Part shown: piece by piece, positions 8,640-16,766 of the stretch
How positions within the stretch are numbered: the stretch's first letter is position 1
Layout of the letters: each line of letters starts with the position of its first letter
Source: Arthrobacter sp. 9V
GTDB lineage: Bacteria; Actinomycetota; Actinomycetes; Actinomycetales; Micrococcaceae
Assembly: GCF_902506065.1 (NCBI RefSeq)
Contig: NZ_LR732912.1
Location: forward strand, 2,785,016-2,849,015
Direction of reading: 5' to 3'
Length of the DNA: 64,000 nucleotides
The notes under the pieces: model-generated
Told to the model about the DNA's origin: nothing
Databases searched by the model: none
Seen by the model: only the letters and a program-made list of their open reading frames with translations
Program-made: the position numbers and the translations under genes

Positions 8640-9692
8640 ATGGGCAACGCAGCTCCACAGGAAGAGAATGATCGTGACGGGTCCGTAGTCGCCGAAGGTG
8701 ATGACGAGCTGGTGTCCCGCGTTCGGGCAGGGGACACCGAGGCCTTTGTGACGCTGTTCGAGCGCCACCGTGGCCTGGCCCGGTATGTGGCTTCCAGGCA
8801 CACTGATAACTTCGCTGATATCAGTGATATCGTCGCCGACGCATTTGCCGCAGTACTCGAATCACTAACTGCGGGAAAAGGCCCTGATGTATTTTTCCGC
8901 GCGTACTTACTGACCACAGTGCGTCGGCTCGCTTACAAGGCCAACCGCGCGGGCTCTCGAACACAGCCCACTGAGGACCGCAGTGTCTTGGATTCTGTGG
9001 AGGCCGCCAGGGATCCTGTCCTTGCTGATTTCGAGTCCACAGCGGTGGCGCGGGCTTTCAATGCCCTTCCGGAACGGTGGCAGGCTGTCCTTTGGTACGT
9101 GGACATCGAGGGTATGAAACCCGCGGCAGCGTCAGTAGTGCTGGGCTTGAACCCGAACGGGGTTTCAGCGCTGGCACTGCGCGCCAGGGAACGCCTTCGG
9201 CAGATATACCTGCAGCAGCACATCGACGCTTCAACGGCAGAGGAGTGCGGCCAGTATTCCTCTCAACTCGGCGCTTACGTCCGCAAAGGTTTAAGCCCAC
9301 GAGCCAATCAAAAGGTCCAGGCGCACCTGGAGCAATGTTCCAAGTGCACTGCCCTGCTCCTGGATCTGGACCACATCCAAGCAGCAATGAGGGCCGCCCT
9401 CTTCCCTCTTCTCACGGGCGCCGCCTTCACTTGGGGGGTCCAGACGCCCGTTTCCCCGGGCGTTCGCTCACCATTGCCTCCGTTACCAAGGACGTGGAAG
9501 GTGCCCGTTGACTCACTGACCATTAGAGAAAATGAGTGGGACATCCATCTAACAATGACCCGGAAGCCGCCTGAGGACATGGCTGTTACGGAGTCGTCCG
9601 GAATTGCCTTGGAAAGCCAAAAAGCCCCCGGAAGTCCGGGGGCTCTCTTGGTGGGCGATACTGGGTTCGAACCAGTGACCTCTTCGGTGTGA
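8640..9692 (+). CDS. ECF-type RNA polymerase sigma factor with C-terminal zinc-finger region; 3' end runs into tRNA-Val
   Basis: The 350-residue frame has a sigma region 2 (about 28-100), a sigma region 4 helix-turn-helix (about 138-190, NALPERW to RERLRQIY) and a ZAS-like segment with C203 and H229-x3-C233-x2-C236, as in anti-sigma factors and ECF sigmas that carry their own regulatory tail. A short hydrophobic stretch (AALFPLLTGAAF) follows where related proteins usually have a membrane helix. Residues 328 onward are encoded by an intrinsic terminator and by the antisense of a tRNA gene; the end, VGDTGFEPVTSSV, is a translated tRNA. The natural C-terminus may have been lost by truncation or frameshift. 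The start has GGGGAT upstream. Confidence 0.8.
   Translation: MGNAAPQEENDRDGSVVAEGDDELVSRVRAGDTEAFVTLFERHRGLARYVASRHTDNFADISDIVADAFAAVLESLTAGKGPDVFFRAYLLTTVRRLAYKANRAGSRTQPTEDRSVLDSVEAARDPVLADFESTAVARAFNALPERWQAVLWYVDIEGMKPAAASVVLGLNPNGVSALALRARERLRQIYLQQHIDASTAEECGQYSSQLGAYVRKGLSPRANQKVQAHLEQCSKCTALLLDLDHIQAAMRAALFPLLTGAAFTWGVQTPVSPGVRSPLPPLPRTWKVPVDSLTIRENEWDIHLTMTRKPPEDMAVTESSGIALESQKAPGSPGALLVGDTGFEPVTSSV
9623..9644 (-). terminator. Intrinsic terminator after tRNA-Val(CAC)
   Basis: On the minus strand an 8-bp stem AGCCCCCG/CGGGGGCT around a 6-base loop is followed by TTTTTGG. It begins 5 bp past the encoded CCA of the tRNA, so it should end the tRNA transcript. It lies inside the 3' end of the sigma-factor reading frame on the other strand and could also act on that message. 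Confidence 0.85.
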
Positions 9693-9723
9693 ACGAAGCG
9701 CGCTACCACTGCGCCAATCGCCC
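9649..9723 (-). tRNA. tRNA-Val (anticodon CAC)
   Basis: On the minus strand the acceptor stem GGGCGAT/ATCGCCC closes the cloverleaf. The anticodon arm is CTTCG-TTCACAC-CGAAG, giving anticodon CAC, and the T loop contains GGTTCGAACCC. The discriminator is A and the CCA end (9651-9649) is encoded. It is convergent with the sigma-factor gene, whose last codons overlap it. Confidence 0.97.
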
Positions 9724-9886
9724 GGTGCATAGAAAACACTAACGGACCATTGCCGGAATGCAAAACGGATCGCGGCTTCGGGACAAGGGCATAACTACAA
9801 CAATGGAATTACAGCCATGAAACTCGCCCAAATCCGCACAGATTCAAGGATCCAGCCTCCTCAAGCGTCAAAGGCAGGCTACCGAT

Positions 9887-9915
9887 TTGGAGTTTGCAAC
9901 AACCTCCTATAGAGT
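9887..9915 (+). promoter_or_regulatory. Candidate promoter for the tRNA cluster
   Basis: TTGGAG at 9887-9892 and TAGAGT at 9910-9915 are separated by 17 bp and lie 57 bp before the first tRNA-Gly. TATAGA two bases earlier is an alternative -10. The assignment rests on the match and position alone. The remaining bases between 9724 and 9971 show nothing else recognisable. Confidence 0.4.
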
Positions 9916-9971
9916 TTTTACTCGTCGGAAAGCGACGGAATGCCTGCAGGGCTGCCCGCCGAAACGACACT

Positions 9972-10044
<73 letters not shown>

Positions 10045-10090
10045 CGCAAGGCACTGTCAAGGCAAGTATTCCTCGGAATCCTGCTTACAC

Positions 10091-10161
10091 GGTGGGTTGG
10101 CCGAGAGGCGAGGCAGCGGCCTGCAAAGCCGTATACACGGGTTCGAATCCCGTACCCACCT
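10091..10161 (+). tRNA. tRNA-Cys (anticodon GCA)
   Basis: The acceptor stem is GGTGGGT/ACCCACC. The anticodon arm CGGC-CTGCAAA-GCCG gives anticodon GCA, and the T loop contains GGTTCGAATCCC. The discriminator is T and CCA is not encoded. It sits 46 bp after the first tRNA-Gly and appears to be the only cysteine tRNA in the window. Confidence 0.97.
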
Positions 10162-10200
10162 CGGTGAAAACCATGTCTTCCAGCTGTTGGCTGGATGCAT

Positions 10201-10275
10201 GGGCGATTGGCGCAGCGGTAGCGCGCTTCCCTGACACGGAAGAGGTCACTGGTTCGATCCCAGTATCGCCCACCA
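10201..10275 (+). tRNA. tRNA-Val (anticodon GAC), copy 1
   Basis: The acceptor stem is GGGCGAT/ATCGCCC. The anticodon arm CTTCC-CTGACAC-GGAAG gives anticodon GAC. The discriminator A and CCA (10273-10275) are encoded. Apart from the anticodon stem/loop it closely resembles the tRNA-Val(CAC) at 9649-9723. It opens the first unit of a 228-bp tandem duplication. Confidence 0.97.
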
Positions 10276-10332
10276 GAACAAGGCAACTTGTTTGTTGTTG
10301 AAGGCCAGGCATTAGCCCGGCAGACAGCATGT

Positions 10333-10405
<73 letters not shown>

Positions 10406-10428
10406 CTCCTATTGAAGGACCCGGTAAC

Positions 10429-10503
10429 GGGCGATTGGCGCAGCGGTAGCGCGCTTCCCTGACACGGAAGAGGTCACTGGTTCGATCCCAGTATCGCCCA
10501 CCA
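10429..10503 (+). tRNA. tRNA-Val (anticodon GAC), copy 2
   Basis: Identical in the parts read to the tRNA-Val(GAC) at 10201-10275, including the encoded CCA (10501-10503). It opens the second unit of the tandem duplication. Confidence 0.97.
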
Positions 10504-10560
10504 GAACAAGGCAACTTGTTTGTTGTTGAAGGCCTGGCATTAGCCCGGCAGACAGCATGT

Positions 10561-10633
<73 letters not shown>

Positions 10634-10645
10634 CCACACATAAGA

Positions 10646-10672
10646 AAGCAGCTCTTCGGAGCTGCTTTTTTT
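10646..10672 (+). terminator. Intrinsic terminator of the tRNA cluster
   Basis: An AGCAGCTC/GAGCTGCT stem with a TTCG tetraloop is followed by a run of seven or more T. It starts 10 bp after the last tRNA and is a textbook Rho-independent terminator. Confidence 0.95.
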
Positions 10673-10739
10673 GTGCCCGGATTCTGCAAACTATTCAATT
10701 CATTAATGGAAGTAACCGATACTCCTCAGAAGAAGTCGC

Positions 10740-10768
10740 TTTATCTAATGTGATTAGGCTCGCATAAT
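10740..10768 (+). promoter_or_regulatory. Candidate promoter with internal palindrome, upstream of the permease gene
   Basis: TTTATC (10740-10745) and CATAAT (10763-10768) are spaced 17 bp apart and lie about 50 bp before the permease start. The spacer contains CTAAT-GTG-ATTAG (10745-10757), a perfect inverted repeat placed where a repressor would block polymerase. The -35 is weak and no regulator gene is adjacent. Confidence 0.35.
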
Positions 10769-10816
10769 GTACTGCGAGCTCATCACCGTTCCACGCCTAT
10801 CGGCAGGAGTACCCCC

Positions 10817-12271
10817 ATGAACCAACAGATTGCCTCCCGGTCTGTCCTGAGGCGCAAGCCCATCGACGACATCGAGGAAGAAAACAAACACAGCGGGCTT
10901 TTCAAGAGCCTTGGCCTTTGGCAGCTGACAGCTATCGGAGTCGGCGGAATCATCGGAGTCGGCATCTTTTCGCTGGCCGGGCTGGTTGCCCACGGCAGCG
11001 ACAGCACCCCGGGCGTGGGTCCCGCAGTGCTCTTTTCATTTCTGATCGCCGGCCTCGCGTCGGCCGCAGCGGCGTTGTCCTACGCCGAATTTGCCGGAAT
11101 GATTCCCCGCGCCGGCTCGGCATATACCTACGGCTACGTCGCCCTGGGAGAGATCATAGGCTGGTTCATCGGCTGGGATCTCCTGCTTGAGTACATCGCG
11201 ATCGTGGCTGTTGTGGCCATCGGCATCTCCGGGTACTTTGATGCTTTCCTGTCCGGAATCGGAATCCACATGCCTACATGGATGACCTCCACGGCGGATG
11301 AGGGCAAGGGCGGCGTCATCAACCTTCCTGCGATCCTGGTCTGCCTCCTTGTGACGTGGATCCTGAGCCGTGGGACCAAGGCGTTCGGCCGCTTCGAATT
11401 GGTGGCTGTTGCCATCAAGGTGGTTCTGATCCTGTTCATCATCGGCCTGGGCATCTTCTACATCAACACCGAGAACTACAATCCGTTCATGCCCAGCGGC
11501 TTCGGCCCCGTCATGGCAGGAGCCGCAACCGTCTTCTTCGCAGTCTTCGGCTACGACGCCATGAGCACCGCCGCGGAAGAGGCCAAGGACGGCAAGAAGC
11601 ACATGCCCAAGGCCATCATCCTCTCCCTGATCGTGGCCATGCTCCTGTACGTAGCTGCCACGCTGGTGCTCACCGGCATGCAGAACTACAAGGACATTGA
11701 TCCCACCGCAGGGTTCGCTTCCGCGTTCACCGGCGTCGGATTGCCTGTCATCGCCACCATCATTTCCGTGTTCGCGGTACTGTCCATCCTTACCGTGATG
11801 TTGACCTTCCTGCTGGGTGTCACCCGCGTGTGGTTCTCCATGAGCCGTGACGGGCTGCTCCCGGGCTGGTTTGCCAAGACTGACAAGCATGGCACCCCGC
11901 AGCGCGTCACGTGGATCGCCGGCGTAGCCTCGGCGTTCCTCGCCGGAGTCTTCCCCATCAAGGAAGTTGCCGACCTTACGAACATCGGTATCCTGGCTGC
12001 TTTTGTTGTGGTCTGCGTATCGGTGATCGTGTTCCGCTACACCAAACCCGACGCGCCGCGCACCTTCCGTCTGCCGTTCATGCCCATAGTCCCCGCGTTT
12101 GGTGTCCTGGCGTCGGCTTTCCTCATGTTCCAACTCCACCTGGCAACCTGGGCCCGGTTCGGAGGATGGCTGGTCATCGGCCTGATTATCTACTTTGCTT
12201 ACGGTCGCCGGCACTCCCTCCTGAACCCGGACAGCCCGCGGCACAAGGTGGGCAGTACGCCGTTGGCTTAG
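10817..12271 (+). CDS. APC-superfamily amino acid permease (cationic amino acid transporter type)
   Basis: This 484-residue integral membrane protein has about 12 predicted hydrophobic helices. The family's first helix signature GVGGIIGVGIFSLAG is intact, followed by ALSYAEFAGMIPRAGSAYTYGYVALGE in helices 2-3 and the broken helix 6 region FFAVFGYDAMSTAAEEA. These features fit the CAT/YfnA branch of APC transporters, which move amino acids such as arginine or lysine with protons; the substrate cannot be read from the sequence. It stands alone after the tRNA cluster, about 100 bp before the next small gene. CACGCCTATCGGCAGGAGTA supplies a good Shine-Dalgarno before the ATG. Confidence 0.9.
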   Translation: MNQQIASRSVLRRKPIDDIEEENKHSGLFKSLGLWQLTAIGVGGIIGVGIFSLAGLVAHGSDSTPGVGPAVLFSFLIAGLASAAAALSYAEFAGMIPRAGSAYTYGYVALGEIIGWFIGWDLLLEYIAIVAVVAIGISGYFDAFLSGIGIHMPTWMTSTADEGKGGVINLPAILVCLLVTWILSRGTKAFGRFELVAVAIKVVLILFIIGLGIFYINTENYNPFMPSGFGPVMAGAATVFFAVFGYDAMSTAAEEAKDGKKHMPKAIILSLIVAMLLYVAATLVLTGMQNYKDIDPTAGFASAFTGVGLPVIATIISVFAVLSILTVMLTFLLGVTRVWFSMSRDGLLPGWFAKTDKHGTPQRVTWIAGVASAFLAGVFPIKEVADLTNIGILAAFVVVCVSVIVFRYTKPDAPRTFRLPFMPIVPAFGVLASAFLMFQLHLATWARFGGWLVIGLIIYFAYGRRHSLLNPDSPRHKVGSTPLA

Positions 12272-12372
12272 TTTGTCCACAGGCGCCGCGGAACCCTTGG
12301 CACCGGCGGAGAACTGGTGTTAGGGTCGGACGCGGAGGAGCGAACTGGCTCCGCGATGGAAGGGAGGTGCCC

Positions 12373-12600
12373 GTGGGTTTAATTGACGACCTGAAGGGCA
12401 AGGCTCAGGGTCTCATTCAAGGCAACGAAGAAGCCATCAAGAATGGCATCGAAAAGGCCGGGGATTTTGTGGACCAGAAGACGGGCGGCAAGTATGCCGG
12501 CCACGTCGACAAAGTCCAGAATGCCGCTTCCGACTTCGTGGCCAAGAACGACGGTCAGCCTGGACAGGCTCCCGTCACGGATGAGCCGAAGCAGCCGTAG
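12373..12600 (+). CDS. MT0933-like antitoxin-family small protein
   Basis: A GTG at 12373, preceded by AAGGGAGGTGCCC, starts a 75-residue protein (MGLIDDLKGKAQGLIQ, then FVDQKTGGKYAGHVDK). This resembles the actinobacterial MT0933/Rv0909-type antitoxin family: an N-terminal amphipathic helix, the DKTGGKY-like segment and a Pro/Gln-rich tail. In M. tuberculosis the family member is paired with a toxin gene. Here the next gene, 150 bp on, is a BenE transporter, and the previous one is a permease, so no partner toxin is visible. A function as a stand-alone stress protein is equally possible. Confidence 0.8.
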   Translation: MGLIDDLKGKAQGLIQGNEEAIKNGIEKAGDFVDQKTGGKYAGHVDKVQNAASDFVAKNDGQPGQAPVTDEPKQP

Positions 12601-12630
12601 CTGCCTGAGCCGCCGTACCAGATACGTCAA

Positions 12631-12670
12631 GGGGGCACCGGTCCCGCCGAGAGGCGCCACCGGTGCCCTT
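12631..12670 (+). terminator. Long GC-rich hairpin after the MT0933-like gene
   Basis: A 10-bp perfect stem (GGGCACCGGT/ACCGGTGCCC, extended by G.T pairs) encloses a second small stem CGCC-GAGA-GGCG. It starts 31 bp after the stop codon. There is no U-run, as is common for actinobacterial terminators. It also covers an alternative ATG at 12663 for the next gene, which argues for the later start at 12753. Confidence 0.7.
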
Positions 12671-12752
12671 GGCGTTTAATGCGGCGGCAACCGCCCTTGG
12701 GGCCATCGGGAACCGGTCCAAGGACTTCCGCGCGTCAGGTACTTTGGACCTT

Positions 12753-13970
12753 ATGCCTTCAGCTTCCACCCATGCCGTGCAACGTCGCGCTCCCAAGGAG
12801 ACGCTCGGACCACCCGTCACCGCAGGTATTGTCACCGCGTTGGTCGGTTTCACCTCCTCGTTCGCTGTAGTCATCGCGGGCCTGAAAGCTGTGGGCGCCG
12901 ATCAGGGACAAGCATCCAGCGGGCTGCTGGCACTCACCCTCACCTTTGGACTGGGCATCCTGTGGTTGTCGTGGCGGTCCCGGATGCCCGTGACGCTCGC
13001 GTGGTCCACACCCGGAGCGGCGCTGCTCGCCTCGGCTGGAATGCTCGACGGCGGATGGCCGGCTGCTGTGGGCGCCTTCCTGATCGTGGGCGTGCTGATT
13101 CTCCTCACGGGACTGTTGCCCGTCTTGGGGAGGATCATGGCGAAGATCCCGACTGCACTGGCACAGGCAATGCTCGCCGGCGTGTTGCTTCCTTTGTGCC
13201 TTGCACCCTTCAAATCCTTGGGATCGACTCCCCTGTTCATCGCACCCGTGGTGGTGTGCTGGATTATCCTGATGAAATTCGCACCACGATGGGCGGTTCC
13301 GGCATCACTGGTGGTGGCCCTTGCCGTCATCGGCATTCACATTGCGTCCACCGGTGTTCACATACCTGTGGGCAGTCTTCTGCCAAAGCTGGAGTGGACC
13401 ACCCCTGTTTTTACTGTCGAGGCCGCGGTGGGACTGGCGCTGCCCTTGTTCATCGTGACCATGGCCTCACAGAACATTCCCGGCGTTGCGGTCCTCAAAT
13501 CGTTCGGTTACACCACCCCGTGGCGGCCGTCCATGCTCGTGACGGGGGCTGGAACCATTGCCGGAGCACCCTTCGGCGGCCACGCGATCAACCTGGCCGC
13601 GCTCAGCGCAGCCCTGGCCGCTGGTGAGGAGGCAGGCAAGGACCACGGCAGGCGTTGGATTGCGGCGTTCGTCTCGGGCATTGCCTACCTGATCCTGGCC
13701 GCTGCTTCTGCCGCCTTGGTAACCCTGGTGGCAGCCGCCCCGCCCGGCCTCCTTGAAGCCGTTGCCGGACTCGCCCTCTTGGGAACGCTGGCGTCGTCCA
13801 TCTCCTCGGCACTGGCGGTGGCCGAGGAACGCATCCCGGCCTGCATTACCTTTTTGGTGGCAGCATCAGGCTTGAGCGTTGCCGGCATTGGCGCAGCTTT
13901 CTGGGCCTTGGCAGGCGGCATTCTGGTTCGCTGGATACTGAAGAGCCGCGAAACTGTTCACAAAGCCTGA
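12753..13970 (+). CDS. BenE-family transporter (benzoate:H+ symporter-like)
   Basis: This 405-residue membrane protein begins MPSASTHAVQRRAPKETLG at the chosen ATG and contains about 12 hydrophobic segments (for example SGLLALTLTFGLGILWL and AGVLLPLCLAPFKSL). The conserved central region ALPLFIVTMASQNIPGVAVLKSFGY and GAPFGGHAINLAALSAAL is typical of BenE. The family imports benzoate in some bacteria, but no aromatic catabolic genes are nearby, so the substrate is uncertain. The start 90 bp downstream of the first in-frame ATG is preferred because the earlier one lies in a hairpin. Confidence 0.88.
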   Translation: MPSASTHAVQRRAPKETLGPPVTAGIVTALVGFTSSFAVVIAGLKAVGADQGQASSGLLALTLTFGLGILWLSWRSRMPVTLAWSTPGAALLASAGMLDGGWPAAVGAFLIVGVLILLTGLLPVLGRIMAKIPTALAQAMLAGVLLPLCLAPFKSLGSTPLFIAPVVVCWIILMKFAPRWAVPASLVVALAVIGIHIASTGVHIPVGSLLPKLEWTTPVFTVEAAVGLALPLFIVTMASQNIPGVAVLKSFGYTTPWRPSMLVTGAGTIAGAPFGGHAINLAALSAALAAGEEAGKDHGRRWIAAFVSGIAYLILAAASAALVTLVAAAPPGLLEAVAGLALLGTLASSISSALAVAEERIPACITFLVAASGLSVAGIGAAFWALAGGILVRWILKSRETVHKA

Positions 13971-13998
13971 TCGTGCTGGAGCCCGACTTCAGGCAGAA

Positions 13999-14017
13999 AG
14001 CCCGACTCAGGCGGGCT
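13999..14017 (-). terminator. Hairpin overlapping the zapE stop codon
   Basis: On the minus strand AGCCCG-CCTGAGT-CGGGCT is followed by TTC. It overlaps the last codons of zapE and could terminate that message; in the plus direction it lies 28 bp after the BenE gene and may serve both. The stem is only 6 bp. Confidence 0.45.
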
Positions 14018-15047
14018 CGTGGTTTTGGGCTTCGCGTGCCAGGGCCGTGAGCCTGGAAACAGCGCGGAAGTACTTCTTCATGTAGCCACCGGTCATCATC
14101 TCTTCGGTGAAGAGTTGATCGAACGGCACGCCGCTGGCCAGGATCGGCACATCTTTGTCATAAAGCCTGTCCGCCAGAACCACGAAGCGGAGGGCAACGG
14201 CCTGTTCCGTGATGGTCTCGACGTCGCTCCACACCACGGCTTCCACGCCGGAAAGGAGTTGGCGGTAGCGGCTGGGGTGCACTGCAGCCAAGTGATTGAC
14301 GAGCGTGCGGAAATCATCCACGGCCACGGTCTTCCCGTCGAATTCAGCACGCATCCTGTGTTTGAGTTCTTCGGTCTTGAGCGGCGCGGGAGCTGCGGGC
14401 AGTCCTCTGTGACGGAAGTCCTCGCCGTCGATCCTGACAACATCAAACTGGTCCGCAAGAACCTGGATCTCGCGCTGGAAGTCCACAGCAGCAAATCGCC
14501 CTTCCCCCAGGGAACCGGGGAGGGTGTTGGACGTGGCAGCCAGCTTCACGCCGGCGTCGGCCAGTTCGCGCATGAGCCTGGACATGAGCACGGTATCGCC
14601 CGGATCATCAAGTTCGAATTCGTCGATGCACACCAGCTTGTAGCTGCTCAACGCCTCCACGGTCTTGCGGAAGGACAGCGCACCCACCAGATTTGTGTAT
14701 TCCACGAATGTACCGAAGGCCTTCGGACCAGGAGACCGGTGCCAAAGAGAGGCAAGGAGGTGGGTCTTACCCACACCGAAACCGCCATCGAGGTAAATCC
14801 CTGCCCTCGCGGCCGGCGCCTTTTTGCCGAACAACTTCTTGAAGAGTCCCCCACCGTCGTCAGTGCCCACGGCATCGGCAAATCCGGAGAGCAGCTTCAC
14901 AGCGTTTGCCTGGCTCGGCTGGGAAGGATCCGGCCGGTAACTGTCGAACGATACCTCTCCGAATCGCGGAGACGGGTAGAAGCCTTTGAGGAGTTCTTCC
15001 ACAGAGACTGCCGGTGTGCGGGCAGCCAGTTGTTCGATCTTTACCAC
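14007..15047 (-). CDS. zapE: ZapE/AFG1-family cell-division ATPase
   Basis: This P-loop ATPase of about 346 residues shows Walker A GGFGVGKTHLL (about 88-98), Walker B-like LVCIDEFELDDPGD, and the sensor region LAATSNTLPGSLGEGRFAAVDFQREI. ZapE proteins associate with the division ring in bacteria and are homologous to mitochondrial AFG1. The GTG at 15047 (VVKIEQLAARTPAVSVEELL) is chosen because AAGGA lies about 10 bp upstream; the frame is open to 15158, so a longer N-terminus is possible. It is convergent with the BenE gene and divergent from the sulfurtransferase gene. Confidence 0.9.
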   Translation of the reverse strand: MVKIEQLAARTPAVSVEELLKGFYPSPRFGEVSFDSYRPDPSQPSQANAVKLLSGFADAVGTDDGGGLFKKLFGKKAPAARAGIYLDGGFGVGKTHLLASLWHRSPGPKAFGTFVEYTNLVGALSFRKTVEALSSYKLVCIDEFELDDPGDTVLMSRLMRELADAGVKLAATSNTLPGSLGEGRFAAVDFQREIQVLADQFDVVRIDGEDFRHRGLPAAPAPLKTEELKHRMRAEFDGKTVAVDDFRTLVNHLAAVHPSRYRQLLSGVEAVVWSDVETITEQAVALRFVVLADRLYDKDVPILASGVPFDQLFTEEMMTGGYMKKYFRAVSRLTALAREAQNHEPA

Positions 15048-15255
15048 AGTGGTCCGTTCCTTCGGTTTTAGGTCCCCAGCAAGAATACCGGCATCGGACA
15101 CTGGCGAAACTCTCACGTGACCAAGCCCATGTTTCACCGTGTGACTGCCGGGAAGCATTCCATGCTGCCCGTGGTTAGTGTTGGAGCACGCCCGGCCGGC
15201 CCCTGCTCTACCTCTACGGCCTGGCTCCGACCGTTGTCAGTGAAAGGCCATCACC

Positions 15256-16182
15256 ATGTCCTACCCAGTTGAACAGAACGAAAAGTTTGCAGCGTACGCG
15301 AACCCGGAACGCCTTGTGTCCACTGAGTGGCTCGCGGCAGCCCTGGCCGACGGCGCCATTGCCGACGGCAACCTTGTGGTTGTGGAGTCCGACGAAGACG
15401 TTCTCCTCTACGAAACGGGCCACATCCCCGGTGCCGTCAAGATCGACTGGCACACCGACCTGAATGACGAGGTCACCCGCGACTACGTGGACGGCGCCGC
15501 TTTTGCCGCCCTGGCTGCCTCCAAGGGCATCTCCCGCGACAGCACTGTGGTCATTTACGGCGACAAGTCCAACTGGTGGGCTGCCTACGCCTTGTGGGTC
15601 TTTACGCTGTTCGGCCACGAGGACGTCCGACTTCTCGACGGCGGCCGTGACAAGTGGATCGCCGAAGGCCGCGAACTGACCACTGACGTTTCCCGGCCCG
15701 CGGCCGGTGAATACCCGGAGGTGGAGCGCAACGATGCTCCGATCCGCGCGTTCAAGGAAGACGTCCTGGCACATCTTGGCAACCCCCTCATTGATGTCCG
15801 TTCGGCTGAGGAATACACGGGACAGCGCACCCACATGCCCGCTTATCCGGAAGAAGGCGCACTGCGTGGCGGTCACATTCCCACGGCCGCTTCCATCCCC
15901 TGGGCGCGTGCTGCAGCCGAAGACGGCACTTACCGCAGCCGGGAAGAGCTCGAAGCACTCTACCTGGGCGAGGCCGGCCTGGAACCCGGTGATGACGTGG
16001 TGGCCTACTGCCGAATCGGCGAGCGTTCCAGCCACACGTGGTTTGCACTGAAGTACCTGCTGGGCTTCGATACCGTCCGGAACTACGACGGTTCATGGAC
16101 CGAATGGGGCAATGCTGTGCGGGTTCCCATCGTCAAGGGTGCTGAGCGAGGCTCGGTCCCGGCAGCCCTCGTCCGCAGCTAG
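15256..16182 (+). CDS. sseA: Sulfurtransferase with two rhodanese domains (thiosulfate or 3-mercaptopyruvate type)
   Basis: This 308-residue protein has an inactive N-terminal rhodanese domain and an active C-terminal one. The active-site loop is [15 protein letters not shown] near residue 254, with the persulfide-forming Cys. The CRxGxRS loop is closer to the actinobacterial CysA/SseA thiosulfate sulfurtransferase group than to the CG[S/T]GVT loop of mercaptopyruvate enzymes, so the donor is uncertain. A sufE gene starts 90 bp downstream on the same strand, an arrangement common in actinobacteria that suggests the two act in sulfur transfer together. Confidence 0.9.
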   Translation: MSYPVEQNEKFAAYANPERLVSTEWLAAALADGAIADGNLVVVESDEDVLLYETGHIPGAVKIDWHTDLNDEVTRDYVDGAAFAALAASKGISRDSTVVIYGDKSNWWAAYALWVFTLFGHEDVRLLDGGRDKWIAEGRELTTDVSRPAAGEYPEVERNDAPIRAFKEDVLAHLGNPLIDVRSAEEYTGQRTHMPAYPEEGALRGGHIPTAASIPWARAAAEDGTYRSREELEALYLGEAGLEPGDDVVAYCRIGERSSHTWFALKYLLGFDTVRNYDGSWTEWGNAVRVPIVKGAERGSVPAALVRS

Positions 16183-16272
16183 CCCGTCCGCAACCTGTCC
16201 GGACGTTGAAGGCATCCGTAGTGTTCCGGTACACAAGAAACATTGACCATTGTTGTGCGTAAGCTGGAAGTG

Positions 16273-16734
16273 ATGAGTACCAATACTTTGCCCACCGCCT
16301 TGGCGGAGATCGTTGACGACTTTCAGGCACTGACGGAGCCGGACCGTTTGCAGCTCCTTCTCGAATTTTCGAGGGGTTTGCCGGAGCTTCCGGAGCGCTT
16401 GAAGGACCACCCTGAGCTTCTGGAACAGGTGGTGGAGTGCCAGTCACCGCTGTTTCTCACTATTGAGTCTGAGAAAAATCCCGACGGCGGCGCCCGCGCC
16501 TACCGGCTCTTCTTCAAAGCACCTCAGGAAGCCCCCACTACCCGGGGCTTTGCAGGAGTCTTGCACGAAGGCCTGGATGGACTCACGGCAGAGGAAATCC
16601 TGGCCGTTCCGGATGATATGCCTGAGCTGTTGGGCCTGACACGGGCCATCACTCCCCTGCGCATGCGCGGCATGACCGCGATGCTGGGCCGTATCAAGCG
16701 GAAAGTCGCAGCCGCCAGCCGGCTGGAGAACTGA
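16273..16734 (+). CDS. sufE: SufE-family sulfur acceptor/Fe-S assembly protein
   Basis: A protein of 153 residues is started at the ATG of MSTNTLPTALAEIVDDFQAL, which has GGAAG just upstream, rather than at the GTP-poor upstream ATG. The conserved sulfur-accepting cysteine is in VVECQSPLFL (about residue 56), and the C-terminal PLRMRGMTAMLGRIKR helix is typical. SufE takes persulfide sulfur from a desulfurase, here possibly from the neighbouring sulfurtransferase, and passes it to Fe-S scaffold proteins. No sufBCD or sufS lie in the window, which fits the stand-alone rhodanese-sufE pair seen in other actinobacteria. Confidence 0.9.
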   Translation: MSTNTLPTALAEIVDDFQALTEPDRLQLLLEFSRGLPELPERLKDHPELLEQVVECQSPLFLTIESEKNPDGGARAYRLFFKAPQEAPTTRGFAGVLHEGLDGLTAEEILAVPDDMPELLGLTRAITPLRMRGMTAMLGRIKRKVAAASRLEN

Positions 16735-16766
16735 CCGGCTGGAAACTGAAGGGCTTAACCACAGCG

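Noticed and set aside
9649..9692. Real peptide tail DTGFEPVTSSV on the sigma factor
   Set aside because: This peptide is what results from reading a tRNA gene in the antisense direction, and is well known as an annotation artefact.
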